From: DUQX01 sp050948825
Lineage (GTDB): Bacteria > Bacillota > Dethiobacteria > DTU022 > UBA8154
Length of the DNA stretch: 64,000 nucleotides
Direction of reading: 5' to 3'
Assembly (NCBI GenBank): GCA_050948825.1
Contig: JBMNEO010000005.1
Location: forward strand, 132,221 to 196,220
Of this stretch, positions 25,784-34,106 are shown piece by piece. Below the pieces are notes generated by a model, which saw only the letters and a list, made by a program, of their open reading frames with translations, was not told where the DNA came from and did not search any database. The translations under genes were made by a program, and so were the position numbers. The first letter of the stretch is position 1. Every line of letters begins with the position of its first letter.

Positions 25784-26632
25784 CTAAATTAGTTTATCGT
25801 GTAACAGCTTATAAAAATTATTTTCTTCAAAGGTAATTACTTTTGTTACACACTCCGCCCGCCTGATATGAATAGAATCGTTATATTTTAAGGCAAAGCC
25901 TTCCTGGCCATCCAGCGTCAAAAAAATATCGGCACCCTTTGTGGCTACAGTTAAAGATACAACGTCATTTTGATCGACAATTACAGAACGCTGATAGAGC
26001 AGATGGGGGCAAATAGGAGTAACTACAAGTACATTAAGAAACGGGTTTACAACCGGGCCTCCTGCAGACAAGGAATAACCGGTAGATCCTGTCGGGCTTG
26101 CAATGATCACCCCATCTCCCGGATAACTCTCTAAAAAATCGTGATTAATATATGTATCGATTCTAATAATCCTGGAGAACGGCCCCCTGGAGACAATGAC
26201 ATCATTCAATGAAATAGATGAAGCGAAATACCGATCGTCTCTAATCACTTCGGTATGAAGCATCATCCGTTCACCAAGCCGATAGTCCCCTTTAACAAGT
26301 TTTTCCATAAAATAGCTTAGCTTGTCGATTTCGATTTCGGCCAGAAAACCCTTATGGCCTAGATTTATTCCTAAAATGGGAAGTTTTGTACAGGCCAGCT
26401 CCCTGGAGGCCCTTAAAAAAGTGCCGTCACCTCCTACAACAATCGCCAGATCAACTATTTGCGGCCATTTTTTGATTTCATCTATTGGTGAAGCCACGTG
26501 CAAAAGGGGATCTTTCTCCGGTGCAACATATACAGGGATGCCATGGCTGCTGAAAAAGCTTTTGATACCAGTGACAACTTCCGGCACCCTTTTTTTTTGC
26601 CAGTTGGGTATTACTCCGATACCTTTTAACAA
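25784..26632 (-). CDS. nadK: NAD kinase
   Basis: NadK phosphorylates NAD to NADP. The 282-aa protein has the family motif VVGGDGTFLRA (GGDGTF at residues 67-72) and the NAD-site NDVIVSRG. The glycine-rich DGVIIASPTGSTGYSLSAGG segment and the C-terminal VTPICPHLLYQRSVIV complete the fold. The start is TTG at 26632 just behind AAAGG. The recN/nadK/tlyA/dxs order is conserved in Firmicutes. Confidence 0.96.
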   Translation of the reverse strand: MLKGIGVIPNWQKKRVPEVVTGIKSFFSSHGIPVYVAPEKDPLLHVASPIDEIKKWPQIVDLAIVVGGDGTFLRASRELACTKLPILGINLGHKGFLAEIEIDKLSYFMEKLVKGDYRLGERMMLHTEVIRDDRYFASSISLNDVIVSRGPFSRIIRIDTYINHDFLESYPGDGVIIASPTGSTGYSLSAGGPVVNPFLNVLVVTPICPHLLYQRSVIVDQNDVVSLTVATKGADIFLTLDGQEGFALKYNDSIHIRRAECVTKVITFEENNFYKLLHDKLI

Positions 26633-26660
26633 CGCGCCTTTCCCCTTCCCTGTAAATTTC

Positions 26661-27500
26661 TCAACTCTTCTTCAGGCAGGAATGGGCCTCCAGAACTACT
26701 TCTCTAATAATACACTGCAGCTCTCCAAACAGTTCCTTACCCGGCAGGACCGTTTGGCCACTATTTCGCAAAAGATATAATAGAAATTCTATGTTGCCTT
26801 TCGGCCCTTTCAGTGGAGAAAAGGTGATTCCTCCCACAAGATAGGAAAGCTCTAAAGAAAGTATAGCGATCTTTTCCAGGACTTCTTCATGAACCTCTTT
26901 AGATCTAACCACTCCTTTTTTTCCAACCTGAGAGCGGAGAGCTTCAAACTGGGGTTTAAGCAGGCAGATTACTTCGTTGATGCCCAGCGCGGCAACAACC
27001 GGCAGTACTTTTTCCAGTGAAATAAAAGAAACGTCAATTACCGCCAGTTGCGGCACAGGTGATAAGTCTTCTTTTTTTAAAAAACGGACATTAAAACGTT
27101 CCATATTTACAACCCTGGGATGGTTGCGTAATACCCAGGCCAGCTGGCCATAACCGACATCAAGCGCATACACTTTCTCTGCTCCGTTATCTAAAGCGCA
27201 CTGGGTAAAACCTCCCGTGGAAGCGCCGATATCAAGAACGATTTTCCCCTTCATATCGATTCCAAACTCATCCAGCGCTTTTTTAAGTTTCAATCCTCCC
27301 CTGCTGACGTACGGGTTTGCAGGCTTATGCAGATCAATATTTGCTAAGATCGGGGTAAGTGATCCCGGTTTATCGCTTTTTTTCCCGTTTACAAAGACAT
27401 TGCCGGCCATAATTTCGGCTCTGGCGCGGCTTCGCGTAGGGAAAATATTTTTTTCTACCAGAAGAACATCAAGACGTTTTTTTTCTTTCTCCCCGGTCAT
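26661..27500 (-). CDS. tlyA: TlyA family rRNA methyltransferase/hemolysin
   Basis: This 279-aa protein has an N-terminal S4 RNA-binding domain (KKRLDVLLVEKNIFPTRSRA, IMAGNVFVNGK) and a FtsJ-like SAM methyltransferase domain. The domain has VLDIGASTGGFTQCAL, VYALDVGYGQLAW and VIDVSFISLEKVLP. Mycobacterial TlyA 2-prime-O-methylates 16S and 23S rRNA; the target here is inferred from the family. Tight spacing to dxs (3 bases) and nadK (about 28 bases) indicates one operon. Confidence 0.94.
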   Translation of the reverse strand: MTGEKEKKRLDVLLVEKNIFPTRSRARAEIMAGNVFVNGKKSDKPGSLTPILANIDLHKPANPYVSRGGLKLKKALDEFGIDMKGKIVLDIGASTGGFTQCALDNGAEKVYALDVGYGQLAWVLRNHPRVVNMERFNVRFLKKEDLSPVPQLAVIDVSFISLEKVLPVVAALGINEVICLLKPQFEALRSQVGKKGVVRSKEVHEEVLEKIAILSLELSYLVGGITFSPLKGPKGNIEFLLYLLRNSGQTVLPGKELFGELQCIIREVVLEAHSCLKKS

Positions 27501-27503
27501 TTA

Positions 27504-29396
27504 TTATTTCTTCTCACCTTCCCGGCAGAGTTGGAGAGCCGCATCTGCTATTCCTTTGCTGCTCAGCCCATGAAGTTTCAGCAGATAATCCCTGCTCCCC
27601 CTTCCGGTAAACGGATCGTGAAATCCCAGGCGCTTCAGGTGCACCCCTTTCATCCCTTCCTCCTCCAGGAGCTCTAAAACTGCGCTGCCAAACCCTCCGG
27701 CCAGAAGATGATCTTCCACTGTCAGAATCTTACCGCATTTATCGCCCCAGCGGCAGATCAGCTCCCTGTCCAGAGGTTTGATAAAGCGGGGGTTGATAAT
27801 GCAGCTTTGAATACCCTCTTTTTGGAGCAGTTCATGAGCTTTTAGGGCTTCGGAAACCAAGCAGCCTGCTGCAAGGATTAAAATATCGCCGCCCTCTTTT
27901 AAAAGAATGCCTTTCCCTAATGGCAGCGCGGCCGGTACCGGGCCTTGCGGCAAAGGTTCGTGAACTTTTCCCCGCGGATACCTGATTGCCGCCGGGCATT
28001 TTAAATCAAGGGCAGTTTTCAACATGGAAGCCAGTTCAGCACCGTTGCCGGGTGCCATGAGCACTATGCCCGGCAGATGGCGCAGAAAAGCAATATCAAA
28101 AAGGCCATTATGGGTTTCCCCGTCCTCCCCCACTATACCCGCGCGGTCAATGGCGAAGATCACATGCAGATTTTGCAGGCAGACATCGTGCAGGATTTGG
28201 TCATATGCCCTTTGCAGAAAAGTGCTGTAAATAGCGACCACCGGCTTTAGCCCCTCAATAGCAAAGCCCGCGGCCATTGTAACAGCATGCTGTTCTGCTA
28301 TCCCAACATCAAAAAACCGTTCCGGCCACCTGTTGGAGAACCCTTCCAGACCGGTGCCGCTGGTCATCGCCGCAGTTATGGTGACTATTTCAGCATCGCC
28401 GGTGGCGAACTCTTCCATTGCATGGCCAAAAACCTGGCTGTAGCTTGTAGCTGTGCTGTTTGCTTTCAGTAATTTTCCTGTACCTTTATCAAAAGGTCCC
28501 ACTCCGTGAAAAAAATGCGGGTCCTTTTCAGCATAAATATAGCCCTTACCTTTCTTTGTTACTGCATGGATTAATATGGGACCCTTAACCCCTCTGGCTT
28601 CCCGGAAAAGTGCCAGCAAGCCCGGGATATTATGCCCGTTTACAGGCCCCAGGTAAGTAAAACCAAGTTCTTCAAAGAGCATCCCCGGAACCAGCAAGTA
28701 TTTTACGCTGTCCTTGAGACGTTCGGCCGAGCGCAGCATGGTACGGCCAATAGCGGGAATTCTCTCCAGCAGCTGTTCCAGATCCTCCTTTAACCGGAAA
28801 TATTTTGGATCGGTTCTCAACCTTGCCAGATACGAATGCACTCCACCTACATTTTGGTCAATAGACATCTCGTTATCGTTTAAAATAACAGTTAGATCGG
28901 TGTTGGTATCTCCGGCATAGTTTAGTGCCTCAAAGGCCATGCCTCCTGTTAATGCGCCGTCTCCGATTACACTTACAACGGAAAAGTTTTTCTTCCGCAG
29001 ATCCCTGGCCTGAGCCAGCCCCAGTGCTGCAGAAAGCGATGTACTGCTGTGCCCGGTGCCAAAAACATCATAAGGGCTTTCCTCAATATTTGGAAAACCA
29101 CTGATCCCTTCATAACATCTTATCGTCTCGAACTGCTCCCTGCGCCCTGTGATGATTTTATGGGCATAACACTGGTGCCCCACATCCCATATTATTTTAT
29201 CTTCCGGTGTATTAAATATGTAATGAAGAGCCAGCGTCAACTCGACAACACCCAGGCTGGAAGCCAGATGCCCTCCTCTTTTTGAGATAACCTTAACCAT
29301 CAGTTCCCTAATTTCAACGGCAAGCCGTTCAAGTTCATTTACTTTAAGCCTTCTTAAATCTGCGGGCTCATTGATACTCTGCAATAATAACTTCAA
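27504..29396 (-). CDS. dxs: 1-deoxy-D-xylulose-5-phosphate synthase
   Basis: Dxs makes DXP from pyruvate and glyceraldehyde-3-phosphate with thiamine diphosphate, the first step of MEP isoprenoid synthesis. The 630-aa product has the ThDP-binding VIGDGALTGGMAFEALN and ILNDNEMSIDQNVGG, with substrate-side YAHKIITGRR and FGTGHSSTSLSAALG. The transketolase central and C-terminal domains show DVGIAEQHAVTMAAGFA and DRAGIVGEDGETHNG. It lies downstream of the OLE RNA/oapA pair and ispA, so isoprenoid genes bracket the noncoding RNA. The start is TTG at 29396. Confidence 0.97.
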   Translation of the reverse strand: MKLLLQSINEPADLRRLKVNELERLAVEIRELMVKVISKRGGHLASSLGVVELTLALHYIFNTPEDKIIWDVGHQCYAHKIITGRREQFETIRCYEGISGFPNIEESPYDVFGTGHSSTSLSAALGLAQARDLRKKNFSVVSVIGDGALTGGMAFEALNYAGDTNTDLTVILNDNEMSIDQNVGGVHSYLARLRTDPKYFRLKEDLEQLLERIPAIGRTMLRSAERLKDSVKYLLVPGMLFEELGFTYLGPVNGHNIPGLLALFREARGVKGPILIHAVTKKGKGYIYAEKDPHFFHGVGPFDKGTGKLLKANSTATSYSQVFGHAMEEFATGDAEIVTITAAMTSGTGLEGFSNRWPERFFDVGIAEQHAVTMAAGFAIEGLKPVVAIYSTFLQRAYDQILHDVCLQNLHVIFAIDRAGIVGEDGETHNGLFDIAFLRHLPGIVLMAPGNGAELASMLKTALDLKCPAAIRYPRGKVHEPLPQGPVPAALPLGKGILLKEGGDILILAAGCLVSEALKAHELLQKEGIQSCIINPRFIKPLDRELICRWGDKCGKILTVEDHLLAGGFGSAVLELLEEEGMKGVHLKRLGFHDPFTGRGSRDYLLKLHGLSSKGIADAALQLCREGEKK

Positions 29397-29455
29397 AAGA
29401 CCACATCCTGAACAAAAAAGAAATGGAGATTAGAAATTAAACAACCGCTCCTTCT

Positions 29456-30055
29456 TCAATGATTACCCTTTATCCTGCGCCGCCGTTTACTGTTCTTCCA
29501 AAACAATGCCTTTTCAAGGGTTGTTATAATCCGTGCTGCAGCCAGAACAATTTCTATCGAATTATTAATTGCCAGTGATTTCCCGTATGCTTTACCGCCT
29601 ACAGTTATCGCCGAAACAACGCCTGCCATAATAATGCTTAAGTATATTTCGCCCGGTTCCTGCACTCCCACGGCCAGACTGATAGTAATTATCGCACCGA
29701 TACTTCCGCTTACAATACCGCTGATATCACCGATAACATCATTGCAAAAATTGGCGACCTGTTCGGCATTGCGTACCATGTAAATTCCTTTTTTGGCGCC
29801 GTAGATCTTTTTGGCGGCTTTGGAATGAAAGGGCTTTTCATCAGCAGCAGTTATAGCTGTACCAATAATATCAAAAAAAATACCGATAAAAATTACTAAT
29901 ATTAAAAGAATAAACGAAATTAAAACCGACTGCAGATTTTTCAGCAGCAATTGTGTTACCAATGAGAAAATAACAGCCAGAATAAAGGTCCAGAAACCAA
30001 CCAGTATTACCCAAAACATGGTTCCTCTTTTCTGACCCCGCCTGTTTTTTTTCAA
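29456..30055 (-). CDS. oapA: OLE-associated protein A-like membrane protein (OapA)
   Basis: This polytopic membrane protein lies directly downstream of the OLE RNA, where oapA is found in OLE-containing Firmicutes. It has four or more hydrophobic segments: VILVGFWTFILAVIFSL, SVLISFILLILVIFIGIFFD, a central GDISGIVSGSIGAIITISLA, and YLSIIMAGVVSAITVGG. Between the second and third is DIIGTAITAADEKPFHSKAA, resembling the DUF21/CNNM fold. In Halalkalibacterium OapA binds OLE RNA at the membrane. I chose TTG at 30055, nine bases behind GAGGTG (199 aa). An ATG at 30019 is the alternative (187 aa). The frame extends to 30190 only by entering the RNA. Confidence 0.85.
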   Translation of the reverse strand: MKKNRRGQKRGTMFWVILVGFWTFILAVIFSLVTQLLLKNLQSVLISFILLILVIFIGIFFDIIGTAITAADEKPFHSKAAKKIYGAKKGIYMVRNAEQVANFCNDVIGDISGIVSGSIGAIITISLAVGVQEPGEIYLSIIMAGVVSAITVGGKAYGKSLAINNSIEIVLAAARIITTLEKALFWKNSKRRRRIKGNH

Positions 30056-30081
30056 AACTTGTTGCACCTCGATAAATAAAA

Positions 30082-30651
30082 AGGACATAAGTGGCAACCC
30101 TATGAGTAAACTTTGCGGCTTAAGGTCCAGCAGGTTTTCCCAAATGCCCGCCTGCCTGTCACCAGGCAGGCAGTTTCCTTTTAAGAGCATTTCTGCCGTG
30201 TTGCCAACAGCAGGGCTGGATTACCACTCAGACCACACTTTAATCCCCACAGGGCTTCTCACCGGTGAAAACAGCCTAGGAGTTTTCCTCAATGGCACAT
30301 TTAACGTTTTCTATCCTCTTTTGCAGCACTGGTTTCCTAAGGATGTACCTTTCTCCCCCAGAACCACTCAAGGCAGGCTACACTGTGCACAGTTTCTGCC
30401 GCACACAGGTTCAAGCCTAAGCCGTAACCTTTTACCTGTCGGTAATGCGCCACCAACTTAGGTCTCCACGAAGGCAGGGTCAACGCCTACATGCCTTTGT
30501 AGATCGCCCCATCCTTCTTAACTCCCAGCACCAACCCCCGACTGGGCTTCGGCAGCCAGCACCAGGAACTTCATCGATATGCCCTAAACGGATTTTTAGG
30601 CCCGTTTTCAAAAACGATGTGCCAACTAGGATACTGCACCACCTACGTCCT
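30082..30651 (-). ncRNA. ole: OLE RNA (ornate, large, extremophilic)
   Basis: A gene-free 640-base stretch lies between ispA and oapA, transcribed on the minus strand. Its ends pair: 30639-30651 (AGGACGUAGGUGG) with 30082-30094 (CCACUUAUGUCCU), 13 consecutive pairs including two G-U, closing a domain of 570 bases. Inside are several more stems, for example GCCUGCCU/AGGCAGGC near 30150-30175. Size, position between ispA and the OapA-type membrane gene upstream of dxs, and the co-located xseAB, folD and nusB genes match the published OLE locus. OLE RNPs sit at the membrane and affect tolerance to cold, alcohols and Mg2+ in Halalkalibacterium. Exact ends are inferred. Confidence 0.88.
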
Positions 30652-30694
30652 GATTAAAATTATAGCATAACCTGTTGCCTAACTCAATGCAGGG

Positions 30695-31612
30695 CTAGTA
30701 GTCTCTGTATAAGATAAAACGGGTAAGTTCACGTAAAACATCAGCTTTGTCGCCAAAACCGTCCAGTTCTTTTAACGCCAGGTTGTAAAGCTCCTCTCTG
30801 CGTTTTTTTGCGCCATTAAGGCCGTAAAGGGATACGCAGGTCGGCTTCTGGTTCTTTGCGTCCATCCCCTTTGCCTTGCCCATTTTTTCTTCGTCACCTT
30901 CTATATCCAGCAGATCATCGACAACTTGAAAAGCACGCCCCAATAGATCGGCATATTTTGTTAGACTGCACAGATCTTGACGGCCGGCTCCCGAGGCAAG
31001 CGCTCCCAGGCGCACCGACGCTGTGATTAGCGCTCCTGTTTTATGGCGCTCTATATAATCCAGCGTTTCTGCAGAAATACATTTCCCTTCGGATTCAAGA
31101 TCAACTACCTGCCCGCCAATCATCCCGTTTACCCCTGCAGCCGCAGCGATTTCAAAAATTATCTTTAACTTTACCTCCGCAGCTACATCATTCCAGTAGC
31201 CGCTTGCATATCTGTTATATCTTTCCTTCATACCCGCCATAATTTCAAAAGCCAGGGTAAGTAGCGCATCTCCCGCCAGAACAGCCAGGGCTTCCCCAAA
31301 AACCTTGTGCGAGGTAAGGCGGCCTCTTCTGTAGTCGTCATTATCCATCGCCGGCAGGTCATCGTGAATAAGCGAGTATGTATGGATGAGCTCCAGGGCA
31401 CAGGCAGGCGGGATAACCTTTTGCCAATCTGGGGAAAACAACTCCGCAGTTAGCAAGGATAAAATTGGCCTGATCCGTTTCCCTCCGGCAAAAACGCTGT
31501 AATGCAGAGCCCGGTTAATGCTTGAAGGATATTCTGTTTCATCCGGCAAAAAGTACCGCAACGCCGTGTCGATAACCGCTTTTCTTTCTTCCAGTAATGT
31601 GTTTAAATACAT
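30695..31612 (-). CDS. ispA: Polyprenyl (farnesyl) diphosphate synthase
   Basis: This enzyme condenses DMAPP/GPP with IPP to farnesyl diphosphate. The 305-aa product has the first aspartate-rich motif LIHDDLPAMDNDDYRRGRLT (Asp84, Asp85, Asp90), the FAGGKRIRPILSLL substrate region, the lysine-bearing RHKTGALI and the second motif QVVDDLLDIEGD. I chose the ATG at 31612, four bases after the xseB stop, over a longer frame to 31657 that overlaps xseB. It is followed directly by the OLE RNA. Confidence 0.95.
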   Translation of the reverse strand: MYLNTLLEERKAVIDTALRYFLPDETEYPSSINRALHYSVFAGGKRIRPILSLLTAELFSPDWQKVIPPACALELIHTYSLIHDDLPAMDNDDYRRGRLTSHKVFGEALAVLAGDALLTLAFEIMAGMKERYNRYASGYWNDVAAEVKLKIIFEIAAAAGVNGMIGGQVVDLESEGKCISAETLDYIERHKTGALITASVRLGALASGAGRQDLCSLTKYADLLGRAFQVVDDLLDIEGDEEKMGKAKGMDAKNQKPTCVSLYGLNGAKKRREELYNLALKELDGFGDKADVLRELTRFILYRDY

Positions 31613-31616
31613 GGTC

Positions 31617-31853
31617 TTATGCCTCTTCAGCTTCTTTATACTCTTCCAGCTCCCCATTTTGCAGAATCTGCTCCACTTTAAATTCCGCTTCTGTCAACAG
31701 CTTGCGGCAATGGCGTGTTATTTTCATACCCTCTTCAAAATGCCGCAGCGATTCATCAAGGGAGAACTCTTCGTTTTCCATTTTTTCAACGATTTCTTCC
31801 AGTTTTTTCAGGGCTTCCTCGTAGGTCATCTTTAAAAAATCTTCTTCGTGCAC
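31617..31853 (-). CDS. xseB: Exodeoxyribonuclease VII small subunit
   Basis: XseB binds several-fold to XseA to form exonuclease VII, which degrades single-stranded DNA. The 78-aa protein is mostly helical and shows the family core TYEEALKKLEEIVEKME, SLDESLRHFEEGM and CRKLLTEAEFKVEQI. The best start is GTG at 31853, seven bases behind AAGAGG. A TTG six codons earlier has no ribosome site. Four bases separate its stop from the ispA start. Confidence 0.95.
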   Translation of the reverse strand: MHEEDFLKMTYEEALKKLEEIVEKMENEEFSLDESLRHFEEGMKITRHCRKLLTEAEFKVEQILQNGELEEYKEAEEA

Positions 31854-31874
31854 AATAAAACCTCTTTTCAATGA

Positions 31875-33113
31875 TCAGCGATCCAGTTGATTATCAAAAG
31901 GTATTTTCCTTATTATTTCCCTGACCCGGCAATTTGCCTCTCCATCATAAAAAACAACTCTGATATCCTGGTCTTCCCTCAGTCTGGACGTATTGTTGAG
32001 GACCCGATTATTTTCATCCACAACAAAAGTATACCCCCGGCCCATAATTTTTAAAGGGCTCAGCGCTTTGAGTTTCTCTTCAAAGCTGCGAATTTCGGCT
32101 CCTTTAAGCTTGATATTGTAAGCAATTATTCTCATCAGCCGCTGCCACTGCTCGTCTATACGCTGCTGGCCCTGATTTATTATATCACGAGGATATTGTT
32201 GCAACGCTGCCCGTACAAGGTTATCGAGCGCCATATTTTTTTCTTTTAAACGGCTGTACATCCTGTTTCTTAATCGGTTTTCCTGCATCTCCAGACGGTG
32301 TATAAGCTCGCTTTTCTCGGGGACAATAAGCTGGGCGGCAGCGGTGGGAGTTGAAGCTCTTCGGTCGGCAACAAAATCAGCAATAGTAAAATCCGTTTCA
32401 TGCCCCACTGCGTTAACCAGAGGGGTATTCATTGCAAAGATCACCCTTGCCAGAGCTTCGTCATTAAACGGCCAGAGCTCTTCCAGCGAGCCCCCTCCTC
32501 TGGTTAAGACAATCACATCCAGCATGTTCAGTGCGTCTAACCTGCACAAAGCCTCAATAATCCGGGGCGCAGCTTCTACACCCTGCACAGCAACAGGGAA
32601 AAATATTACCTGTACACAGGGAAACCTCCGCTTTAAAGTTGTAAGAAAATCTTTGATGGCGGCACCTGTTGGAGAAGTAACCAGGCCGACGTACCTGGGA
32701 ATAAGGGGCAGGGGCTTTTTGTTTTTCTCGTCAAACAGCCCTTCTTTTTGCAGTTTTTCTTTCAATTGTTCAAAAGCGAGGTAAAGTGTTCCGATACCCT
32801 CCGGCTTTAACTCTTCAACATAAAGCTGATAATAACCGCTGCGCTCATAGAGTGAAATATTCCCGCGCGCTACAACCATCATCCCCTCAGCAGGGGAAAA
32901 CTTCAGATTTTTATTCTTGCCCGAGAAAAAAACACAGCGTATAATACTCTGCCTGTCTTTTAAAGTAAAATAAATATGCCCCGAAGGTTTATGCAGTTTA
33001 AAATTCGAGATCTCGCCAATGATATTAATATTTTGTAACAGCCTGTCCCTGATCAAAAGGTTTTTTAAATAACTGCTAACCTGAGAAACGGTAAAAATAC
33101 TTTCTTCGCTCAT
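31875..33113 (-). CDS. xseA: Exodeoxyribonuclease VII large subunit
   Basis: XseA is the catalytic subunit of exonuclease VII. The 412-aa product has an N-terminal OB fold (INIIGEISNFKLHKPSGHIY, IRCVFFSGKN, VVARGNISLYERSGYYQLYV). The catalytic core has GLVTSPTGAAIKDFLTTLKR, VIVLTRGGGSLEELWPFND, NAVGHETDFTIADFVADRRA and STPTAAAQLIVP. A long coiled coil runs through about residues 270-370. Its ATG overlaps the stop of the upstream FolD paralogue (ATGA), so translation is coupled. Confidence 0.96.
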   Translation of the reverse strand: MSEESIFTVSQVSSYLKNLLIRDRLLQNINIIGEISNFKLHKPSGHIYFTLKDRQSIIRCVFFSGKNKNLKFSPAEGMMVVARGNISLYERSGYYQLYVEELKPEGIGTLYLAFEQLKEKLQKEGLFDEKNKKPLPLIPRYVGLVTSPTGAAIKDFLTTLKRRFPCVQVIFFPVAVQGVEAAPRIIEALCRLDALNMLDVIVLTRGGGSLEELWPFNDEALARVIFAMNTPLVNAVGHETDFTIADFVADRRASTPTAAAQLIVPEKSELIHRLEMQENRLRNRMYSRLKEKNMALDNLVRAALQQYPRDIINQGQQRIDEQWQRLMRIIAYNIKLKGAEIRSFEEKLKALSPLKIMGRGYTFVVDENNRVLNNTSRLREDQDIRVVFYDGEANCRVREIIRKIPFDNQLDR

Positions 33114-33952
33114 AAAACCTTTGCAGCCTTTACTAAATTATCAAGCAGCATGGCAATAGATACGGGCCCTACCCCTCCGGGTACGGGTGTAATCCAACCG
33201 GCAACCTTTTCAACATTTTCATAATCCACATCGCCGATCAGATAAGAGCCGACCCGGTTTTCACCAGCGTCAATCACGATGGCCCCTTCTTTAACCATAT
33301 CTTTTTTTATCAACTGCGGGCGCCCGGCAGCAGCAACCAGGATATCGGCGTTCTTTGTAAATTTAGCAAGATCTGCGGTATATGAATGGCAGATGCTCAC
33401 CGTAACGTTTTTATTTAACAGCAATAAAGCTACCGGCCTGCCCAAAAGCTTATCCCGGCCAATTACTGCAGCCGTTTTTCCCTTCAGCTCTACCCCGGTA
33501 GACTCGATCATTTTCATAATTCCCTTTGCCATGAAAGGCGCTATCAGGTATTCCCCGGTAAAAAATAATCCCAGATTCACATAATGCAAACCTTCAACAT
33601 CCTTGCTGCTTTCAACAACTTGATAAATACGCGTATGTTTTAAAGGATCTTTAAAAGGATGAATATTAATACCATGAATATCTTTTGCAGAATTCAACCT
33701 TTTAATAAGGGAGATTATCTCTTCATCGGTTACTGTATCGGGCAGATAAAATGTTTGACAATTTATACCAAGCTGGCGGCAGGTTCTCTCTTTTAAGCGG
33801 ACAATATGAACCTGTGCCCTGGGAGTACTAACAGCAATAATTGCCAGGCCGGGGGTAATGTTTTTTTCTTTCTTTAGAAGAGCAACTTCTTTTTTAAGTT
33901 TTCCCCGTATTTCCCTGGCAACCTGTTCACCTTTTATGATTTTTGCTACCAC
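33110..33952 (-). CDS. FolD-like paralogue with degenerate active site
   Basis: This 280-aa protein has the FolD fold (N-terminal MVAKIIKGEQVAREI; C-terminal WITPVPGGVGPVSIAMLLDN) but altered catalytic residues. Aligned with the adjacent canonical FolD, Tyr49 becomes Ile50, Gln97 of QLPLP becomes His98 (INIHPFKDP) and Asp120 of KDVDG becomes Glu120 (KDVEG). Only the Lys (53 to 54) is kept. The NADP-site GRSNIVGKP reads GRDKLLGRP. Dehydrogenase/cyclohydrolase activity is therefore doubtful; a regulatory or ligand-binding role is inference. The start is GTG behind GGAGG. It is coupled to xseA and downstream of folD. Confidence 0.88.
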   Translation of the reverse strand: MVAKIIKGEQVAREIRGKLKKEVALLKKEKNITPGLAIIAVSTPRAQVHIVRLKERTCRQLGINCQTFYLPDTVTDEEIISLIKRLNSAKDIHGINIHPFKDPLKHTRIYQVVESSKDVEGLHYVNLGLFFTGEYLIAPFMAKGIMKMIESTGVELKGKTAAVIGRDKLLGRPVALLLLNKNVTVSICHSYTADLAKFTKNADILVAAAGRPQLIKKDMVKEGAIVIDAGENRVGSYLIGDVDYENVEKVAGWITPVPGGVGPVSIAMLLDNLVKAAKVL

Positions 33953-34106
33953 TTTATTATTCCTCCAATAACCGAAACAAAGGAAAATATTTAGAAGAGG
34001 AAGAGATCGCCAGCCGCCGTCACTTACAGAAAACAGCCAGTAAAAAAGCGATAGCGATCCCCATTCCTCACTCTAATGGTTTCCTTCTTTAACTGCTGCC
34101 GGCTAA

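Noticed and set aside
30056..30190. N-terminal extension of oapA to 30190
   Set aside because: The extra codons lie inside the 3-prime side of the OLE RNA, including its closing stem; the frame is open there by chance.
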